Assembly (NCBI GenBank): GCA_945872035.1
Contig: CAMBYA010000038.1
Coordinates: forward strand, 1 to 11,737
Length of the DNA: 11,737 nucleotides
Direction of reading: 5' to 3'
Source of the DNA: Rhizobium sp. Q54
Lineage (GTDB): Bacteria; Pseudomonadota; Alphaproteobacteria; SMXS01
Shown here: piece by piece, positions 8,963 to 11,737 of the stretch
Layout: the number at the start of each line of letters is the position of its first letter
How positions within the stretch are numbered: the first letter of the stretch is position 1
The notes under the pieces: generated by a model
The model's database searches: none
Seen by the model: the letters and a program-made list of their open reading frames with translations, nothing else
What the model was told of the DNA's origin: nothing
Made by a program: the position numbers and the translations under genes

Positions 8963-9277
8963 TTAGGCGGCGGAAACGCCGGTGATGCGCAGCACGGTCA
9001 GGTGCTGGCGGTGGCCGTTCTTTCGGCGGTAATTCTGGCGGCGCTTCTTCTTGAAGATGATGATCTTCTTGGCGCGGGTCTGCTCGAGCACCTCGGCGGT
9101 GACCGACGCGCCATCGATCAGCGGCGCGCCGATGGTGATGTTGTCGCCGTCGCCCGTCGCCAGCACGTCGGAGAAGGTCAGGGTGGCGCCGGCTTCGGCT
9201 TCCAGCTTCTCGACCTTGATCACGTCGCCGGCGGCGACCCGGTACTGCTTGCCGCCCGTCTTGATTACTGCGAACAT
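8963..9277 (-). CDS. rplU: 50S ribosomal protein L21
   Basis: Large-subunit ribosomal protein bL21, which binds 23S rRNA domain VI and contacts L20. The 104 residues match the family. Clear landmarks are [20 protein letters not shown] (1-20), the Glu-Lys-Leu segment VEKLEAEAG (22-30), and the basic RNA-binding stretch [20 protein letters not shown] (67-86) before [11 protein letters not shown]. The start is ATG at 9277, with GGAAAGAG about 9 bases upstream. A promoter and a leader of about 70 bases precede it. First gene of the rplU-rpmA unit. Confidence 0.98.
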   Translation of the reverse strand: MFAVIKTGGKQYRVAAGDVIKVEKLEAEAGATLTFSDVLATGDGDNITIGAPLIDGASVTAEVLEQTRAKKIIIFKKKRRQNYRRKNGHRQHLTVLRITGVSAA

Positions 9278-9293
9278 TTTTCGTCTCTTTCCG

Positions 9294-9346
9294 CGGGGCG
9301 TACCCCGTGCATGGATTCCGTGTCCGATGGGGCGGACCCCTTCGGA
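9294..9346 (-). promoter_or_regulatory. rplU 5' leader with two small stem-loops
   Basis: The predicted leader (about 9278-9349) contains two inverted repeats. At 9323-9346 there is a TCCGA/GGGG stem with one T-T mismatch and a 4-base loop. At 9294-9307 there is CGGGG-CGTA-CCCCG. They could stabilise the mRNA 5' end or mediate ribosomal-protein autoregulation. No function is proven and the inner stems are short. Confidence 0.35.
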
Positions 9347-9355
9347 AGAGCGCGC

Positions 9356-9383
9356 ACTATAGCGATTCGGCTTTTCAAGTCAA
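9356..9383 (-). promoter_or_regulatory. Sigma-70-type promoter for rplU-rpmA
   Basis: On the minus strand, TTGACT (9378-9383) is followed after 16 bases by TATAGT (9356-9361). Both boxes are near consensus. The predicted transcription start is near 9349, giving a leader of about 72 bases before rplU. It is the only strong promoter seen for the minus-strand gene block. Confidence 0.75.
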
Positions 9384-9408
9384 TACGAGCAGGCGGCTAA
9401 CGCGGGCA

Positions 9409-9437
9409 TTTACATTACCCGTCCGTGACGCTAGTTT
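9409..9437 (+). promoter_or_regulatory. Candidate promoter for tRNA-Ser
   Basis: TTTACA (9409-9414) and TAGTTT (9432-9437) are spaced by 17 bases, ending about 30 bases before the tRNA gene. The -10 box is weak. It would be divergent from, and only 25 bases away from, the rplU promoter. Confidence 0.4.
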
Positions 9438-9467
9438 CCCGCCGCATCGAGACAAGCCTACCCCAGC

Positions 9468-9597
<130 letters not shown>

Positions 9598-9925
9598 CTC
9601 CCGGAATTGGGGCCAGATTTCGGCCACTTGGCGGCTCTTCCGACCACATCAGCGCAAAACGAAGAAGACGTACCCGTTTGCCCGGGCGTCTGTGTGACAG
9701 AAATTCTCCGCATCGGAAGTCGTCGGTTCGCTTGCGGAAGCATCGCCCTGGACACCCACAAGACCCGGGGCCATTTCAGGGTATGACGCCGGTACAACTC
9801 TTTTCATCTGAGCTTTTCTGAGGTGATCATCTGGCCTGGCGCATCAATGCAGCCCAAGACATTCCATTGTCGGTGCGCCTCGGCAGGGATACCCTCTCGC
9901 CGGTGGCACAAAACGGGAGAACATC

Positions 9926-10111
9926 ACGAGACTTCCAGTATTGGTCTTGGCCCTTTCTGTCTTCACGCTGGCAGGTCAGGCCGCGCTTGCGGCAGAAGGC
10001 GCCGCCCCGGCACCGGCCAGTCCGCCGGCTGCGGCCGCTCACGGTTGCCCGCATCAGGGCGGCATGGACACTGGCGAACGGCCCGGCAGGGTCGTCCGAA
10101 ACGCCGTTTAG
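9926..10111 (+). CDS. Small secreted Ala/Pro-rich protein, non-standard start (ACG or ATC), possibly decayed
   Basis: Not recognised. The frame encodes 61 residues: MRLP, a hydrophobic run VLVLALSVFTLAGQAALA, then AEGAAPAPASPPAAAAHGCPHQGG and a short polar tail ending RVVRNAV. The beginning is a textbook Sec signal peptide with an A-L-A cleavage site at about residue 22. The mature part would be only about 39 residues, Ala/Pro-rich, with a single Cys and two His (HGCPH) that might bind metal. No ATG, GTG or TTG lies between the upstream in-frame TGA and the signal peptide. GGGAGA (9915-9920) is placed 5 bases before ACG at 9926-9928, where an ATG would be expected. ATC at 9923 is the other option. 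The neighbouring barrel gene has a parallel arrangement, GGGGGAG-CATC-GTG. Either translation starts at ACG, or an ATG has mutated and the gene is decaying. It converges on the barrel gene, 30 bases away. Confidence 0.45.
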   Translation, partial: TRLPVLVLALSVFTLAGQAALAAEGAAPAPASPPAAAAHGCPHQGGMDTGERPGRVVRNAV

Positions 10112-10124
10112 GTTCGGCGGACGA
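10092..10124. repeat. Inverted repeat between convergent genes
   Basis: TCGTCCG (10092-10098) and CGGACGA (10118-10124) are perfect 7-base inverted arms enclosing a smaller CGCCG/CGGCG pair. The repeat spans the stop of the small plus-strand frame and precedes the stop of the minus-strand barrel gene. It may act as a bidirectional terminator, but there is no T-run on either strand. Confidence 0.3.
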
Positions 10125-10141
10125 TCTGACCGTTACCGTCT

Positions 10142-11362
10142 TTAGAAAAATCGTAGCAGCCGCAGCTGGACAAAGCTGTCCGAATCCAATGCACGCAGGG
10201 CGCCCGGGTTGCCGTCGGCGGCGAAGTAGCGCAGCTCGAATTCCACCCGCCAATTGACGAACAGGCGCCGCGACGCCTCGAAATAGAGATAGGTCGACGC
10301 GTCTTCGACATCGATCAACGCGCCGATAAGCACGTTCGCGTCGGATTGATCATTGAAGGTGAAGCGGACCCCGGTGAAGGCGTCTTTGTCGTAGATGGTC
10401 GCCGGGTTGAGCGCGACATCGCGGTCGTCGAAATTGAATTCCGCGAGCAGTCCCATGTCGATGTCGAGCCCGAGGGCGTTCTTGACGGTGTATTCGCCGC
10501 CGAAGACCGTGGCGAAGAACGGACTGCCTTGCCCGAAGCGATAGAGCGCCTCGGCCTTGAGGACCAGGTCGCCCACTGCCCAGGCGACGTCGATACCGGT
10601 CTGGGTCATGGTCTGATAGTAGGGGCGCAGGACCGGCCCATTGGCGCCGCTGGATGATCGCAGCCAGGGTTCGCGATTGGTGCCGTGGAAGACGCTCAGC
10701 CCCAGGTCAACCGGCCCGAACGAGTTCTGGTATCTCGCGGCGAGATCGACGTTCCACTTCTTGTCGCCGGATTCGAATTCGGGATCGTTGGTTTCGATGG
10801 GAAGCGGGCCGCGCAGACGGGAATCGTTGGCGTTGAAGGTGCGCTCGCGGAAGAAGGTCATGGCGAACAGGTCGAGCCTTCCCCAGTCGCCCTGCAGCGT
10901 CACGTCGATCATCGGCTGGCCGAGGTAGTCGTCGCCGTCGACATCCTCGACCGCGTCGACCTGATTGATCACATTCACGAGATGGCGAGACTCGGTCACG
11001 CCCCAGAACACCCGATGGGCGCCCACCAGCACTTCCCACTCGCCGCCCCGAAACCGATAGTTGGCCTCGCGGAGGTCGACGTGACTGCGGCGGTCGTCGT
11101 AGGCGTCGTAGCGGCCGAACGGCACCAGATTGAACGAGTGGCTGTTTCCATCCCATGCATAGGACAGGTCGGCCTCGCCATAGATCGAGGGATACACCCG
11201 ACGCGTATCCTGACCGGGCCATTCCGCCTTCTCGACGAAGAAGCGCAGTTCGCTTCCGACCGTGAGATTGGCCTTGAATTCCTGCGCGGCGGCCGGTTGC
11301 CATAGACCCACTGCAGCAACCGCCGCTGCGGCGGCCAGACTGAAGCCAAGATGAATAGCCAC
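10142..11362 (-). CDS. Predicted outer-membrane beta-barrel (porin-like) protein
   Basis: Probably an outer-membrane barrel of 406 residues. A signal peptide (1-26, MAIHLGF then an Ala-rich core, cleavage after PAAA before QEFKAN) is followed by alternating amphipathic strands rich in Tyr, Phe, Trp, Asp and Arg. Examples are LTVGSELRFFVEK, HSFNLVPFGRYDAY, GRLDLFAMTFF and YLYFEASRRLFVNWRVEFEL. The last residues, FVQLRLLRFF, end in Phe, the usual signal for BAM-mediated insertion. The segment VLVGAHRVFWGVTESRHLVNVINQVD resembles the conserved W-G and N-x-x-D strand-turn region of uncharacterised barrel families such as DUF1302, but I cannot assign a family or substrate. The start is GTG at 11362, with GGGGGAG 4 bases upstream. 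It lies 34 bases after the unknown upstream gene, suggesting one operon. Some regions (SGANGPV, EDVDGDD, SDANV) look like loops. Confidence 0.75.
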   Translation of the reverse strand: MAIHLGFSLAAAAAVAAVGLWQPAAAQEFKANLTVGSELRFFVEKAEWPGQDTRRVYPSIYGEADLSYAWDGNSHSFNLVPFGRYDAYDDRRSHVDLREANYRFRGGEWEVLVGAHRVFWGVTESRHLVNVINQVDAVEDVDGDDYLGQPMIDVTLQGDWGRLDLFAMTFFRERTFNANDSRLRGPLPIETNDPEFESGDKKWNVDLAARYQNSFGPVDLGLSVFHGTNREPWLRSSSGANGPVLRPYYQTMTQTGIDVAWAVGDLVLKAEALYRFGQGSPFFATVFGGEYTVKNALGLDIDMGLLAEFNFDDRDVALNPATIYDKDAFTGVRFTFNDQSDANVLIGALIDVEDASTYLYFEASRRLFVNWRVEFELRYFAADGNPGALRALDSDSFVQLRLLRFF

Positions 11363-11396
11363 GATGCTCCCCCGGTGCTCGACGATGAACCGAAAC

Positions 11397-11737
11397 CTAC
11401 TGCCAATCTCCGACGTGTTCCAACCCGGCCCTGCCGGATGTGGCGTTGGCCGGGCCCTTGCTGGCCGCGCCAGCGCCCCACTTCTCGACCCGGACGCCGC
11501 AGCAGACGGGCGACGCCACTGTCAGAAGAATGCCGGGAATCTGGGTGACCGCCTGGAAGACCAGCCCGCTCCGCGCCTGCCCCATGAACGTGGCGCTCCC
11601 ATCCGCGGAAAATCTCCACTGGTCCTGCACGGCGGCAAACCGGTCTGCGGCTTGATCCCACGGCAGTCGCTCCAGCTTCAGAAACGCCTCGAACGCGGTC
11701 CAGAGATGGGCGAAGGCGCGGTTGCGCGGCGCCGGAC
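11397..11737 (-). CDS. Unrecognised protein, C-terminal 112 residues, 5' end outside window
   Basis: Not recognised. The frame is open to the right edge, ends with TAG at 11397 and has strongly G/C-ending codons, so it is probably a real gene. Visible parts are an aromatic helical stretch AFAHLWTAFEAFLKLERLPW, then DQAADRFAAVQDQWRFSADG, a moderately hydrophobic segment LVFQAVTQIPGILLTVASPV with a Cys-Cys pair just after, and a Gly/Ala-rich polar tail ending GDWQ. The hydrophobic stretch may or may not span a membrane. The barrel gene starts 34 bases downstream in the same direction, so the two may form a transport or envelope unit. Other minus-strand frames here have poorer codon use. No function is proposed. 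Confidence 0.6.
   Translation of the reverse strand, partial: PAPRNRAFAHLWTAFEAFLKLERLPWDQAADRFAAVQDQWRFSADGSATFMGQARSGLVFQAVTQIPGILLTVASPVCCGVRVEKWGAGAASKGPANATSGRAGLEHVGDWQ

Noticed and set aside
9649..9807. 52-codon minus-strand frame beginning MKRVVPAS
   Set aside because: Mixed third-codon bases unlike neighbouring genes, no good ribosome-binding site and no recognisable motif; treated as chance.
9823..10257. 144-codon and 92-codon plus-strand frames and a 96-codon minus-strand frame over the small secreted frame
   Set aside because: Arg/Gly/Pro-rich shadows with no signal peptide or family pattern. The third plus-strand frame carries the signal peptide.
10996..11661. 221-codon minus-strand frame over the start of the barrel gene
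   Set aside because: Poor codon use and Arg-rich composition; it conflicts with the barrel signal peptide and the better frame ending at 11397.

Overview
The window looks like a GC-rich alphaproteobacterial chromosome. The evidence is the gene order rplU-rpmA-obgE-proB-proA-nadD-rsfS-rlmH-gpmI-envC-ctpA, which is a known alphaproteobacterial arrangement, and protein features typical of the group such as the Nad[11 protein letters not shown] stretch and the Obg C-terminal DPWQP. A Rhodospirillales-like origin is a guess. No genus can be named.

Positions 1-9277 are packed with housekeeping genes, all on the minus strand. Transcription starts at a good sigma-70-type promoter (9356-9383), passes a short leader with two small hairpins, and reads rplU and rpmA. 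A strong intrinsic terminator (8633-8662) follows rpmA. After it come obgE, proB, proA (ATGA overlap), nadD, rsfS, rlmH, gpmI, an envC-type gene and a ctpA-type protease gene that runs off the left edge. The genes touch, overlap or are separated by at most about 40 bases, so they probably form one long operon. It combines ribosome components and ribosome-associated factors (L21, L27, ObgE, RsfS, RlmH), proline synthesis (ProB, ProA), NAD synthesis (NadD), glycolysis (GpmI) and cell-envelope remodelling (EnvC-like activator, CtpA).

Positions 9278-10141 form a sparse junction. A tRNA-Ser(CGA) gene lies on the plus strand, divergent from rplU. It is followed by about 370 bases with no convincing gene. 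Then comes a 61-codon plus-strand frame with a clear secretion signal, a good Shine-Dalgarno sequence and no standard start codon.

Positions 10142-11737 carry a probable minus-strand pair: the 3' end of an unrecognised gene entering from the right edge, and a predicted outer-membrane beta-barrel protein with a signal peptide and a C-terminal phenylalanine.

The two most noteworthy observations are start codons. The full conserved N-terminus of RsfS can only be reached from an ATT codon placed 8 bases after AGGAG, recalling the AUU start of infC. The small secreted frame appears to start at ACG (or ATC). I see no mobile element, CRISPR array or defence system.
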